Source: an uncultured Pseudanabaenaceae cyanobacterium (GTDB lineage: Bacteria; Cyanobacteriota; Cyanobacteriia; Pseudanabaenales; Pseudanabaenaceae). Taken from it: a DNA stretch of 64,000 nt. The stretch is from contig CALGKB010000004.1 in NCBI GenBank assembly GCA_937927915.1, forward strand, positions 62,001 through 126,000. Reading direction: 5' to 3'. The notes beneath the pieces were generated by a model. That model saw only the letters and a list, made by a program, of their open reading frames with translations. It was not told the origin of the DNA and did no database searches. Positions 35,685-44,825 of this stretch are shown piece after piece (the first letter of the stretch is position 1; each line of letters opens with the position of its first letter). Both the position numbers and the translations under genes were made by a program.

Positions 35685-38663
35685 ATGACCCAAACTCTCA
35701 GCCTTACAGAAGTGGAATCTTTCCTGAAGCAGGTGGTACCCCTTTCCCAACTCTCTGACAGCGGCTGGCAAAAACTGCTAACTAGAATGCAAGTGCTGCA
35801 ATACCGCTTGGGACAGACCATCTTCATCCAGGAGACTATGCCCACCCAGATCGGCATTGTCTATCAGGGACAGGCGCGGCTGCTGGGTTATGCGGAGGGA
35901 AAACAAGTTCCTGTCAGTTTGGCGATGCTGAAACCAGGGTCGATCATTGGCTGGATTAGTTTGGTGCGGGGGGTGGCTTGCGAGACGGTCATTGCCTCCG
36001 AGGAGATGTTGGCGATTACTCTCGCCGCGGGGGACTTTCAGGAACTCCTAGAACAGGAAGCTGCCCTGCGGGACTATTTCTACCAAACCCCCCATCTCAG
36101 TGAAGTGTTTAGCCTAATTGGCAAATCCCACCTCAACACCGCCGAAGGGAAAGACCTGCGTGCCCTTACCCTCACCTATCTGCCCCAGATCAAAGTCATG
36201 CACTTGCCTAAGGGGGTGACCCCTGCGCAACGCCTAGACCAGGGTTATGAATGGCTAGTTAGCAGTGGGGATGTCCTGGACCCCGCCGAAGGGCAAAAAC
36301 CGATCGGTAGTGCTCTCAATCTCCAGAGTGAGGCAATCCGCATTGAATCGCCAACGGGGGCAAGATTATTGGGCATTCCCCACTCCCAACGGCAGACCAA
36401 TGGAACAGCCCCCAGCTTTAACGGTAGCCAAGCCCCCACCCTCGCCGTACGGGAAGCGCCAGCGGAAATTCCCCTACCGGAGGAGGTAATCCCGCGACAG
36501 TCCTTGCGCCAGTACCCCTACTTCAGTGGCAGAGGACCGGTAGATGGCTTGATGATGTCTTTGAAAATGCTAGCTAAGCACCTGGGGGGCAAATTCAAGC
36601 AGGATGTGATTGAACGCATTATTGTCAGTCAGTACCAGGCAGCAGGCAGTTTGTCCTTGCAGTTTGCGGGCTTTCTGTTGGATTTAGTGGGCTTGAGTGG
36701 ACAGTTGGTGCAAGTGCCCGTTGCTGCCCTCAATCGCTTAAAGGCACCAGCCCTCATTCAGTGGCAGGATAGTTTTGCTGTTATTTATCGCATCACGCCC
36801 TCAGAGGTAGTGTTTGCCAGCCCAGAGTCGGGGGGGGTGACAATCAAAAAAATCAGAAACCTGGTGGAGAATCTGCCCGACCCTCTATTAATTATTTTGG
36901 TTAAACCAGGCACAAGGGAACGCCAGGAAAAATTTAGCCTGTGGGCATTTTGGCCCTACGTCAAACAGCATTCCGGTATCTTTCTGCAGGTCTTTGTTGC
37001 TTCTTTCTTCATTCTTGCCTTTAGTTTGGCACAGCCCCTGATCGTGCAGGTAATCATCGACAAAGTGTTAGGGCAAAACGCCATTGATACCCTCTACACC
37101 CTCGGCTTTTTGATGTTGGGGATGGCAATTTTTGAATCGGTTTTAACTGCCCTGCGCACCTATTTGTTTGTCGATACCACCAACCGCATTGACCTGGCTA
37201 TGGGGTCACAAATTATTGACCACCTGTTGCGGTTACCTCTGTCCTACTTTGACCAACGACGGGTGGGAGAACTCTCTACTCGTATCAACGAGTTGGAAAA
37301 TATCCGATCGTTTACTACTGGTACAGCTCTGACAGCGGTTTTGGATGCCTTCTTTTCTCTGGCATACATTGCCATTATGTTTCTCTATAGCTGGAAGCTG
37401 ACCTTGGTAGCCCTTTGCACTGTGCCCTTCTTTATTTTGCTCGCTTTTATTGCTTCTCCCATCATTAGAAAACAGCTGCGGGTGCGGGCAGAGCGCCATG
37501 CCGATACGCAATCCTATCTGGTGGAGGCAATTTCCGGCATTCAGACGGTGAAGGCGCAAAACATTGAATTAAAAACGCGGTGGCAATGGCAGGAGAAATA
37601 CGCCCGCTATGTCAATGCCGGTTTCCGCACAGTACTGACCTCCAGTTGGGCTAGTTCCATCAGTAGTTTTCTCAACAATTTTTCCAGCTTGGCGGTGTTG
37701 TGGGTGGGAGCTTTTGAAGTCCTCAACAGCAATGGCAAATTCACCCTCGGGCAGTTGATCGCCTTTAGAATCATCTCTGGCTACGTCACCCAACCTCTGC
37801 TGCGCCTGGCGCAACTCTGGCAAAACTTCCAGGAGGTGGGGATGTCCATTGAACGCCTAGCGGACATTGTCGATGCCAAGGAAGAAGTAGATGAAAGCGA
37901 TCGGGACAATATTCCCATGCCGGAAATCAAGGGTGAGATTAAGTTTGAGGAGGTCTGCTTCCGCTTTAGCAGTCAAGGTCCCTTGCAACTGGCAAACATC
38001 AATTTGCATATTCCCGCCGGTTCCTTTGTGGGGATTGTGGGGCAGAGTGGTTCCGGCAAGAGTACTTTGACTAAGTTGATTCCCCGCCTGTACTCTCCCC
38101 TCTCTGGTCGCATTCTGATTGACGGCTATGACATTTCCAAGGTGGAGTTGTATTCCCTGCGCCGCCAGATTGGTATGGTGCTACAGGATACGCTCCTGTT
38201 TAACGGGACAGTCATGGAAAATATCGCCCTCACTAGCCCTGAGGCAACTTCTGACCAGATTATTGAAGCTGCCAAAATTGCTGCTGCCCATGATTTCATT
38301 ATGACCCTGCCCAACGGCTACAACACGGTTGTGGGGGAACGGGGAACCGGTCTATCGGGGGGACAGCGGCAGCGCATTGCCATTGCCCGTACTATTTTAC
38401 AGAAACCCCGCTTGCTGATTTTGGACGAGGCTACTAGTGCTTTAGACTATGACTCGGAGCGGCAGGTATGTAATAATTTAGCGGAAGCGTGCGCCGGCAG
38501 GACAGTGTTGTTTATCACCCACCGTTTGAATACGATTAAGAATGCCGACATGATTATTATGATGGACCAGGGCGCGATCGTAGAGATGGGTACCCACAGA
38601 GAGCTGATGCAGATGCGCGGTCGTTACTATTGTCTGTATATGCAACAGGAATCCCAAACCTAA
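35685..38663 (+). CDS. Type I secretion ABC exporter with N-terminal cyclic-nucleotide-binding-like domain and inactive C39-like domain
   Basis: The 992 residues comprise a cNMP-binding-like domain (about 10-140), a linker, a C39-peptidase-like domain (280-400), a six-helix membrane domain (about 430-700) and an ATPase domain (from 750). The C39-like part reads GRGPVDGLMMSLKMLAKHLG; the catalytic Cys, His and Asp positions are lost, so it probably binds rather than cuts its substrate, as in HlyB. The ATPase has GQSGSGKST (about 785), LSGGQRQRIAIAR and LLILDEATSALD. This architecture matches the cyanobacterial exporter of S-layer and RTX proteins in Synechocystis (Sll1180 type). The HlyD partner follows 14 bp later; the substrate gene is not in the window. 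Confidence 0.88.
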   Translation: MTQTLSLTEVESFLKQVVPLSQLSDSGWQKLLTRMQVLQYRLGQTIFIQETMPTQIGIVYQGQARLLGYAEGKQVPVSLAMLKPGSIIGWISLVRGVACETVIASEEMLAITLAAGDFQELLEQEAALRDYFYQTPHLSEVFSLIGKSHLNTAEGKDLRALTLTYLPQIKVMHLPKGVTPAQRLDQGYEWLVSSGDVLDPAEGQKPIGSALNLQSEAIRIESPTGARLLGIPHSQRQTNGTAPSFNGSQAPTLAVREAPAEIPLPEEVIPRQSLRQYPYFSGRGPVDGLMMSLKMLAKHLGGKFKQDVIERIIVSQYQAAGSLSLQFAGFLLDLVGLSGQLVQVPVAALNRLKAPALIQWQDSFAVIYRITPSEVVFASPESGGVTIKKIRNLVENLPDPLLIILVKPGTRERQEKFSLWAFWPYVKQHSGIFLQVFVASFFILAFSLAQPLIVQVIIDKVLGQNAIDTLYTLGFLMLGMAIFESVLTALRTYLFVDTTNRIDLAMGSQIIDHLLRLPLSYFDQRRVGELSTRINELENIRSFTTGTALTAVLDAFFSLAYIAIMFLYSWKLTLVALCTVPFFILLAFIASPIIRKQLRVRAERHADTQSYLVEAISGIQTVKAQNIELKTRWQWQEKYARYVNAGFRTVLTSSWASSISSFLNNFSSLAVLWVGAFEVLNSNGKFTLGQLIAFRIISGYVTQPLLRLAQLWQNFQEVGMSIERLADIVDAKEEVDESDRDNIPMPEIKGEIKFEEVCFRFSSQGPLQLANINLHIPAGSFVGIVGQSGSGKSTLTKLIPRLYSPLSGRILIDGYDISKVELYSLRRQIGMVLQDTLLFNGTVMENIALTSPEATSDQIIEAAKIAAAHDFIMTLPNGYNTVVGERGTGLSGGQRQRIAIARTILQKPRLLILDEATSALDYDSERQVCNNLAEACAGRTVLFITHRLNTIKNADMIIMMDQGAIVEMGTHRELMQMRGRYYCLYMQQESQT

Positions 38664-38677
38664 AAGGAGAAACAGAG

Positions 38678-40135
38678 ATGACCAAAGCCTTCGATCGTCC
38701 TCGCTACATTCCTCCCGTCGAGCAGCCGGTGATTTTGGAGAAGCCGATTCTCCTCTCCAGTTTGTTCATGTGGACAATAATTGGGGTGGCGACGAGTTTA
38801 GTGACCTGGGCGCACTTTGCCAAAATTGACCAATCTGTGCCGGCAGCAGGCAAGTTGGAACCCGATGGGGCGGTGAAAAATGTGCAGGCACCGGTGGGAG
38901 GCGTGGTAAGGGAACTAAAGGTCAAGGAAAATCAACAGGTGAAGGCGGGGGATGTGCTCCTGACGCTGGAAACGCGGGTGACGCAGGCGGAAAAACAGGC
39001 ATTGCTGAAGGTGAAGGCATCCCTAGAAGCGCAGGTACGGTTCTATGAGGCACAGCTCAACGGTGGTTCTCTAGCCGGTTTAGACCTGGACCCTGGTTCT
39101 GAGTTTATTGCCACCCAGGAGCGTCTATTGGCAGCTAGTCTCCTAGAGCGGCGGACACGCCAGGCAGCAACGGCACAGGAAATTGCCCAACTGCGGACGC
39201 AACTAGACCAGGCACAACAACAACTCCGCCGTGCCCAGGAAGTACTGCTGGCAAACGAGGGCATTCTGGCCCAAACCCAGACCATCCTGCAAAAGAGCGA
39301 AGATATTTTGGTGGCGATGGAGCCAGTCAAGGATTCCGGGGCGTTGTCCCGCTTGCAGTACGATCGCCAGGCTATTGAGGTGGAATCGCGGCGGGCAGAG
39401 GTACTGAGTCGGCAGTCGCAAATTGCCAGCATCAAGGCAGATATAGAACGGCTGGCTAGGGAAGAAAAGCGCTTGACAGCAGCCATTGCCCAGGCAGAGG
39501 AACGCCTACAGAACACGATCGCCCAAACAGAACGGGACATTTTGGAGCGGGTTGCCAATATCCAACAGCGGCTGAATGAAGTGAATGCCCAACTGGAACG
39601 GGCAGACCAAACCCTCAAATATCAAGAAATCAAAGCTCCCATTGACGGCACGGTTTTTGACATCAAGGTTACAGGGCAGGGTTATGTAATCCCGCAAAAC
39701 AGTGGGGAACCCCTAATGAAGATCGTACCCAATGACAAGCTGGTAGCTAAGGTGTATATCACTAACCGCGACATCGGGTTTATCAACAAGCGCCTGGAGA
39801 GCAAAGAACCGATCGAGGTGGAAGTGAAGGTGGATTCTTTTCCCAACCTAGAATTTGGCAGCTTGAAGGGGAGACTAGCGTGGGTGGGGAGTGATGCCCT
39901 GCCACCGGTACCCGAACGTCCTTTCTATTCTTTTCCTGCTAAGATTGAGTTGGACAGTCAGGTGCTCAAGTCCGGCGATTGTGATAACCCCAGGAAGAAG
40001 AAGGACTGCGTAATTTTGCCCCTACAGGCGGGGATGTCGGTGAACACCAATATCAAAACCAACAAACGCAGTGTTTTGTCTATCTTCCTGAGTCAGTTTA
40101 TCAGCAAGGCAAAGAGCCTAGAGAATGTCCGTTAA
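38678..40135 (+). CDS. HlyD-family periplasmic adaptor (membrane fusion protein)
   Basis: It bridges the inner-membrane exporter and an outer-membrane TolC channel. The 485 residues have an N-terminal tail, one membrane helix (about 26-45), a lipoyl-like half (GKLEPDGAVKNVQAPVGG), a long coiled-coil hairpin (about 105-330), the second lipoyl half (IKAPIDGTVFDIKVTG) and a beta-barrel domain. The frame extends to a GTG at 38630 inside the exporter gene, but the ATG at 38678 has a good AGGAG about 10 nt upstream. It is in an operon with the exporter. Its 3' end overlaps the convergent decarboxylase by 18 bp. Confidence 0.92.
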   Translation: MTKAFDRPRYIPPVEQPVILEKPILLSSLFMWTIIGVATSLVTWAHFAKIDQSVPAAGKLEPDGAVKNVQAPVGGVVRELKVKENQQVKAGDVLLTLETRVTQAEKQALLKVKASLEAQVRFYEAQLNGGSLAGLDLDPGSEFIATQERLLAASLLERRTRQAATAQEIAQLRTQLDQAQQQLRRAQEVLLANEGILAQTQTILQKSEDILVAMEPVKDSGALSRLQYDRQAIEVESRRAEVLSRQSQIASIKADIERLAREEKRLTAAIAQAEERLQNTIAQTERDILERVANIQQRLNEVNAQLERADQTLKYQEIKAPIDGTVFDIKVTGQGYVIPQNSGEPLMKIVPNDKLVAKVYITNRDIGFINKRLESKEPIEVEVKVDSFPNLEFGSLKGRLAWVGSDALPPVPERPFYSFPAKIELDSQVLKSGDCDNPRKKKDCVILPLQAGMSVNTNIKTNKRSVLSIFLSQFISKAKSLENVR

Positions 40136-41461
40136 GCGGGGATAGGGGTGGAGCAAAACGGCTTTTAGTAACTCCTTCCCCTGCCACTGGGGGAGCGAAA
40201 ACCAGTACTGCCCTTGCCTTTGCAGTTTTTGTTGTAATGCTCTGTTGCTAGTGTGGGGGTCGGTGGACTCAAAGCAGACAATATTCAAGGTCGGTTCTAG
40301 GGCTAACCGCACCAGGGGTGAACGATCGATAATCTGACAAAATTCTTGCGTGAGGGTGAAGGAGCGATCGATATATTCTGCCCATCCCTGTAAACCCATC
40401 GCCTGTAGTGCTAGCCACAGTTTCAAAATATCAGTTCTGCGGGTACCCTGGAGGGTGAGATTACCTAAATTGAGGTTATGGCAATTCATGTAGGGTAAAT
40501 CCTGGGCAAAGGCTGTTTCCAAAATCTCCCTATTTTTTACCAACAACATGGCACAGGTGCGGGCAATACCTAACCATTTCTGGGGGTTAAAAGTAATAGA
40601 ATCAGCCCGATCGGTTCCTGCCAACAAATGCCGCCATTGCTGGGAGAAAATCACAGCGCCGCCGTAGGCACAATCGACATGGAACCAGCAGTTATATTGC
40701 TGGGCGAGATTTGCCAAATCCCCGATGGGATCGATCGCTCCTGTCACCGTTGTTCCCGCTACAGCAATAATAGCGAAGGGAATGCCCCCCTTTTTTGTGA
40801 CATTTTTGATTGCTGTTTCTAAGCGGTCAACTAGTACCTCACCCCGATAATTGGTGGGAATTTTGATCAAGTGATTCTTGCCTAAACCTAAAACGTTCAT
40901 TGCCTTATCAAAGGAGGTGTGTGCCGCTGCCGAGACAAAGGCATAGAGGGGCTTGGTATTACCTTGGGAAATAATTGACCGATCGCAGTGATTTCTAGCT
41001 AGGAAGAGGGCTGTAATGTTGGCTAAACTTCCTCCCGCTGTAAGGGTGCCAAAACAAGTAGGGGGCAAGCCAAATTGTCTGCCAAACCAGTGTAATAGCT
41101 TAACTTCCATGTCAGTAAAAATGGGGGCAAGTTCCCCACTCAGCATATTGTTATTGATAGCAGCAATAAGGGCATCTGCCCAGATAGTAATTCCTAGGGG
41201 AACACTATCCATGTGCCCCATATAGCCTTGGTGATGGAGGTTAATTGTAGCGGGCAAAATCTGTGTTTGTATAGCTAATAATATCTCCTGTAAACTATTG
41301 CTTTTCCCAGGAATTTGTAGGCAAAAATTAGGCTCTTGGGCAACAAAATCTCCCCCCTGCTTTGCTAATACAGCATCAACAATTAAATCAACAAAAGTAT
41401 ACCCCATTTGGCGGAGTGCCTCTCGATTACTACCATCGGGTAAAAGAAATTGATCCTTCAT
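40118..41461 (-). CDS. Group II PLP-dependent amino-acid decarboxylase
   Basis: The 447 residues show the group II decarboxylase fold: GTLTAGGSLANITALFLAR, the PLP-contacting HVDCAYGGAVIF, and the Schiff-base lysine in TFNPQKWLGI. The family includes decarboxylases for glutamate, 2,4-diaminobutyrate, aspartate, tyrosine and cysteine sulfinate; the substrate cannot be read from the sequence. I begin at the ATG at 41461; the frame continues to a TTG at 41482, and neither has a strong ribosome-binding site. It lies downstream of aguA on the same strand, which might hint at a polyamine or beta-alanine link. Confidence 0.85.
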   Translation of the reverse strand: MKDQFLLPDGSNREALRQMGYTFVDLIVDAVLAKQGGDFVAQEPNFCLQIPGKSNSLQEILLAIQTQILPATINLHHQGYMGHMDSVPLGITIWADALIAAINNNMLSGELAPIFTDMEVKLLHWFGRQFGLPPTCFGTLTAGGSLANITALFLARNHCDRSIISQGNTKPLYAFVSAAAHTSFDKAMNVLGLGKNHLIKIPTNYRGEVLVDRLETAIKNVTKKGGIPFAIIAVAGTTVTGAIDPIGDLANLAQQYNCWFHVDCAYGGAVIFSQQWRHLLAGTDRADSITFNPQKWLGIARTCAMLLVKNREILETAFAQDLPYMNCHNLNLGNLTLQGTRRTDILKLWLALQAMGLQGWAEYIDRSFTLTQEFCQIIDRSPLVRLALEPTLNIVCFESTDPHTSNRALQQKLQRQGQYWFSLPQWQGKELLKAVLLHPYPRLTDIL

Positions 41462-41485
41462 CTGATTTGGGAGGGCTGGCAATTC

Positions 41486-41614
41486 TTAGTTGATTTTAGT
41501 AGATACTATCCGGTTTATCCTATTGTGCAGGAGATTACGCGCCCTTACAGCGAGCATAGCTTCTCTCCTAAATTCAGGATTCATCTGTGAGTGTTTCCAC
41601 CAGGTGCCTCCCAT
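41486..41614 (-). CDS. Possible small protein (42 residues) between aguA and the decarboxylase
   Basis: After the aguA stop, an ATG at 41614 opens a 42-residue frame beginning MGGTWWKHSQ and ending IVSTKIN. It is basic, with a predicted amphipathic middle (REAMLAVRARNLLHNRI). It almost fills the 140-160 bp gap in this otherwise compact window. I do not recognise it. It could be a real small protein, a fragment of a lost gene, or chance. Confidence 0.35.
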   Translation of the reverse strand: MGGTWWKHSQMNPEFRREAMLAVRARNLLHNRINRIVSTKIN

Positions 41615-41622
41615 AAAATTTA

Positions 41623-42615
41623 TTACTGCTGCTTGGTAATACAGTGAAAGGCTCCCCCCCCTGTTAAAATGGCTTTGGCGCTGAGACCGATCGTCTTACG
41701 GTCAGGAAAACATTTACTGATTATTGCTACCGCGTCCTCATCCCAGGGGGCATCATAAGTGGGCACAATTACAGTGGCATTGCTGATATAAAAGTTGAGA
41801 TAACTAGCAGGCATAATTTCCCGCTTTTCATCCAGGACTAAGCCAGGGGAAGGCAGACAAACCACCTCTTTTAATATGCCCTGTGCCTGCCATTGGTAGA
41901 GAGTTGCGCTAATTTCCGTCAACGCTTCAGTGTTGGGGTCATCGCAGCGGCAGGGTTCCATACACAGCACTTTCCCAGGGGCAAAAAAGCGGGCAATTGT
42001 ATCAATATGTCCGTCCGTGTGGTCATTGACTAAACCCCGATCGAGCCAGAGAATTTTTGTCAAACCCAGCGCCGCTTGTAAAGCAGTCTCGATTGCCGTT
42101 TGATCCATAGAGGGATTACGATTGGGGTTTAACAAACATTGCTTTGTCGTTAAACACAAACCTGTACCGTCTACTTCGATCGCTCCCCCCTCTAACACCC
42201 AATCATAGGAGGTAGCTTCTATGCCCAAAGACTGTACAATTTGTGCTGCTACCCCATCGTCATGCTCCAAGAAATACTTATTGCCCCAGCCATTCCAGGC
42301 AAAACAAACCGCCCGTTGTCCACCCGTTTCATTGACTAGGAAAAAGGGGGCTGTGTCCCGCAGCCAAATGTCACCGTAGGGAATAGAATGACAGCGGTAG
42401 TTACAGTTAGCTAAAGCAGCAGTCAGTTTCTGTTTGTCCTGGGCGTTGGTGACTAAAATTTCCAATCTCTCACTTGCCCCGATCGCTGCTGCTAACGCCA
42501 AAAACTCCCCCTGTGCTGCTTCCAGGTGGTTCCCCCACAACGATCGATCGGTAGGGAATGCCAACCAACAAGCACGATGTTCCTCCCACTCCGCTGGCAA
42601 CCGCCAATTTTGCAT
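41623..42615 (-). CDS. aguA: Agmatine deiminase
   Basis: AguA converts agmatine to N-carbamoylputrescine, which AguB then hydrolyses. The 330 residues begin RLPAEWEEHRACWLAFP and contain YGDIWLRDTAPFFLV, VLEGGAIEVDGTGLCLTT, the catalytic His region NDHTDGHIDTIARF and the C-terminal nucleophile in GGGAFHCITKQQ. The length is slightly short of the 340-370 usual in bacteria. The ATG at 42615 fits the family. It is divergent from ndhM. Confidence 0.94.
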   Translation of the reverse strand: MQNWRLPAEWEEHRACWLAFPTDRSLWGNHLEAAQGEFLALAAAIGASERLEILVTNAQDKQKLTAALANCNYRCHSIPYGDIWLRDTAPFFLVNETGGQRAVCFAWNGWGNKYFLEHDDGVAAQIVQSLGIEATSYDWVLEGGAIEVDGTGLCLTTKQCLLNPNRNPSMDQTAIETALQAALGLTKILWLDRGLVNDHTDGHIDTIARFFAPGKVLCMEPCRCDDPNTEALTEISATLYQWQAQGILKEVVCLPSPGLVLDEKREIMPASYLNFYISNATVIVPTYDAPWDEDAVAIISKCFPDRKTIGLSAKAILTGGGAFHCITKQQ

Positions 42616-42670
42616 ACCGTGACCCCCAAAGTGCCTGATTTATTTTAGAATAGGAGAAGCTATTTGCAAC

Positions 42671-42699
42671 TTGACCGCAGTTGTGTGTAGCCGCAAATT
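42671..42699 (+). promoter_or_regulatory. Weak candidate promoter of the ndhM operon
   Basis: TTGACC at 42671-42676 is followed after 17 bases by CAAATT, a poor -10. It lies in the 113 bp gap between aguA and ndhM, which must hold the ndhM promoter. The -35 match is good but the -10 match is weak. Confidence 0.22.
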
Positions 42700-42728
42700 A
42701 TTGCCCAGAGACTCTACAGCGAAAACCT

Positions 42729-43079
42729 ATGCTAGTTAAATGTACTACCCGTCATGTGCATATTTACAGCGCCACTGTCAAAGATGACCGCCTGGTAGAG
42801 AGTGAAACGGAACTCACCCTCGACCTTGACCCTGATAATGAGTTTAACTGGTCTGCCAGCGCCGTAGAAAAGGTGAACCAAAAGTTTGCAGAGTTGGTGG
42901 CAAGCTATAAGGGAGCAGATTTGACAGATTATAATGTCCGCCGCATCGGCTCTGATCTGGAGCACTTCATTCGTTCTCTGTTGCAAAAAGGGGAGATTAC
43001 TTATAATCTCAACCATCGGGTTTTGAACTACAGCATGGGTCTTCCCCAAGTGATCAACACAGAAGCAGAGGAAAAGTAG
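42729..43079 (+). CDS. ndhM: NAD(P)H-quinone oxidoreductase subunit M
   Basis: NdhM is a peripheral subunit of the photosynthetic NDH-1 complex, specific to cyanobacteria and plastids. The 116 residues match closely: MLVKCTTRHVHIYSA, LDLDPDNEFNW, YNVRRIGSDLEHFIRSLLQK, and NHRVLNYSMGLPQV. The frame extends to 42681, but the ATG at 42729 matches the family start. Its stop is directly followed by the ATG of the DUF2996 gene. Confidence 0.96.
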   Translation: MLVKCTTRHVHIYSATVKDDRLVESETELTLDLDPDNEFNWSASAVEKVNQKFAELVASYKGADLTDYNVRRIGSDLEHFIRSLLQKGEITYNLNHRVLNYSMGLPQVINTEAEEK

Positions 43080-43418
43080 ATGACAGAAGTAGCAACTCCC
43101 TCTTTTACTGCTTACATGACCGAGGAACTCATCCCTGCCATCCAAAAGGCATTTAGCGATCGGGGTGTCAACGATTTGTCTTTGGAGTATAAAGACCTGC
43201 AACTGCTGGGTAAGTGGCGGAACGGGCAAAGACAATTTATTCTCTTTTTTGCCAAGGAGGATGTGAACGGACAGAAGGCATTTGCGTGCAGCGATGGACA
43301 GGCACAGCCCCAAACGATCGAACCCTTCCTGGTGGATGAACGCAAGGTGGATACGAATCTGATTGTGTTTGGCCTCATGCAAAGACTGCATGCTCAGAAG
43401 TGGTTATTGCCTAACTGA
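43080..43418 (+). CDS. DUF2996 cyanobacterial conserved protein
   Basis: The 112 residues match the DUF2996 family of cyanobacteria. Recognisable parts are LLGKWRNGQRQFILFF, NGQKAFACSDG and IEPFLVDERKVDTNLIVFG. The function is unknown. There is no membrane helix or signal. It starts with no gap after ndhM and its stop overlaps the next ATG by one base (TGATG), so the three genes form one tightly coupled unit. Confidence 0.88.
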   Translation: MTEVATPSFTAYMTEELIPAIQKAFSDRGVNDLSLEYKDLQLLGKWRNGQRQFILFFAKEDVNGQKAFACSDGQAQPQTIEPFLVDERKVDTNLIVFGLMQRLHAQKWLLPN

Positions 43419-44737
43419 TGTTCCAGAGTCTGCGGCGCTTTTTCTTTCTCATTCTCTCTGTCTTTGTCTGTTACATTATTTTTGTCAACCTCTACCGCAG
43501 TTGGTTTACCCCCCCACCCCAAACCCGCCTCGATCGCCTACAGACTGACCTGATGCTGCAAGCAACTACCAGCGAGCGGGTGCAGTCCTTATTGGGCAAG
43601 GAGTTAATTGATGGCTTGCATCGTCTTGCCCTCACCGATTACTTGAAGGTGACTGACCAAAAACAGGTGATCTACCAGGTGGGGTTATTGTACATCAAAA
43701 CTGGGGAGGTGGAGAAGGCTTTACAGCTGTGGCAGGGAGAGGACAGACTGCAGATTTATTTACGTTCTCTGTGGCAAAGGGAACCGCAGGTTCTAGCAGG
43801 GGCAGAGGATTTGATCAAGGCAGAATTGGACGGTTGGTATGAATACTTTGCCCTCTATCGCCTGTATGAGTTAGCAAAACCCCAGTTTTTACCTGCCTTT
43901 ACTCTGCAAGCCACGATCGAGGGGGAAAATGCCTTTGTCCGCTTAGTAATCGTCAATTTTGTGCCCCTGGTGGGGAGTTTAATTGGTCTGGTGGTCCTGA
44001 TTATTTATGCCATCAAACTGCGCCAAAACGATCGGTTACCTTGGCAAGTAAGTTGGGATATAGAAACTCTGTGGTATGTGCTGGTCAGTTGGTTTTGTGC
44101 CTATACCCTAGGGGCGCAAACGCTGCCTAAACTATTGGGCACTTGGTTACTTAATTTTAGTTTTGGGCAAGCTTTAACTATTGCGGTCAGCTATTTGGGG
44201 TCTATGTTACCCCTGTTAGCAATTTTTGCGCTTTGGCTGCGCCCTTATCCTGACTGGCAAAAAGTTATTTACAAATTTACCCCCTGCAATAGCCAGACTA
44301 TCCTGTGGTCAGTGGGGGGATATATAGGTGCAGTGCCCTTAGTAGTTTTTAGTTCCCTTGCCCAACAGTTAGTACTCCGGGGAAGGGGCGGTGGCAATCC
44401 TCTTTTGGAGATCATCAGTCAAAATCACAATGCCCTATCCATAGTAATTTTCTGGCTCACTTTGGGGGTCAGTGCCCCCCTACTGGAAGAGTTACTATTT
44501 CGTGGTTTTCTACTACCAACTCTGACTAAATATCTCACCATGCGGTCAGCAATTTTTGTCAGTGCTCTCCTATTTGCAGTGGCACATATGAACATTAATG
44601 ACCTCCTCCCCCTCACAGTTTTGGGCATAGTTTTAGGTGTAGTATACGATCGCAGTCGCAACCTCAGCAGTCCGATAATTTTGCACAGTCTGTGGAATAC
44701 GGGCAGTTTTATCTCTATTCTGTTGCTGAGCAGTTGA
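43418..44737 (+). CDS. CPBP-family intramembrane metalloprotease (Abi domain)
   Basis: The 439 residues start with one helix (about 5-24), then a soluble region of about 150 residues, then about seven or eight helices. The CPBP motifs are EELLFRGFL (glutamate pair and Arg), FAVAHMNINDLL (His) and HSLWNTGSF (His, Asn). The family includes prenyl-protein endopeptidase Rce1 and many bacterial proteins of unknown substrate. The soluble insert between helix one and the core is unusual for the short CPBP proteins. It is translationally coupled to ndhM and the DUF2996 gene. Confidence 0.88.
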   Translation: MFQSLRRFFFLILSVFVCYIIFVNLYRSWFTPPPQTRLDRLQTDLMLQATTSERVQSLLGKELIDGLHRLALTDYLKVTDQKQVIYQVGLLYIKTGEVEKALQLWQGEDRLQIYLRSLWQREPQVLAGAEDLIKAELDGWYEYFALYRLYELAKPQFLPAFTLQATIEGENAFVRLVIVNFVPLVGSLIGLVVLIIYAIKLRQNDRLPWQVSWDIETLWYVLVSWFCAYTLGAQTLPKLLGTWLLNFSFGQALTIAVSYLGSMLPLLAIFALWLRPYPDWQKVIYKFTPCNSQTILWSVGGYIGAVPLVVFSSLAQQLVLRGRGGGNPLLEIISQNHNALSIVIFWLTLGVSAPLLEELLFRGFLLPTLTKYLTMRSAIFVSALLFAVAHMNINDLLPLTVLGIVLGVVYDRSRNLSSPIILHSLWNTGSFISILLLSS

Positions 44738-44825
44738 CCGTACCGAGGGAGAGAGAAAATAGCCTAGCCAATCTAGGGAATCTTTGCTAAAGTATTGCCA
44801 ACTTGCATTCAGGAGCCGTACCGTA

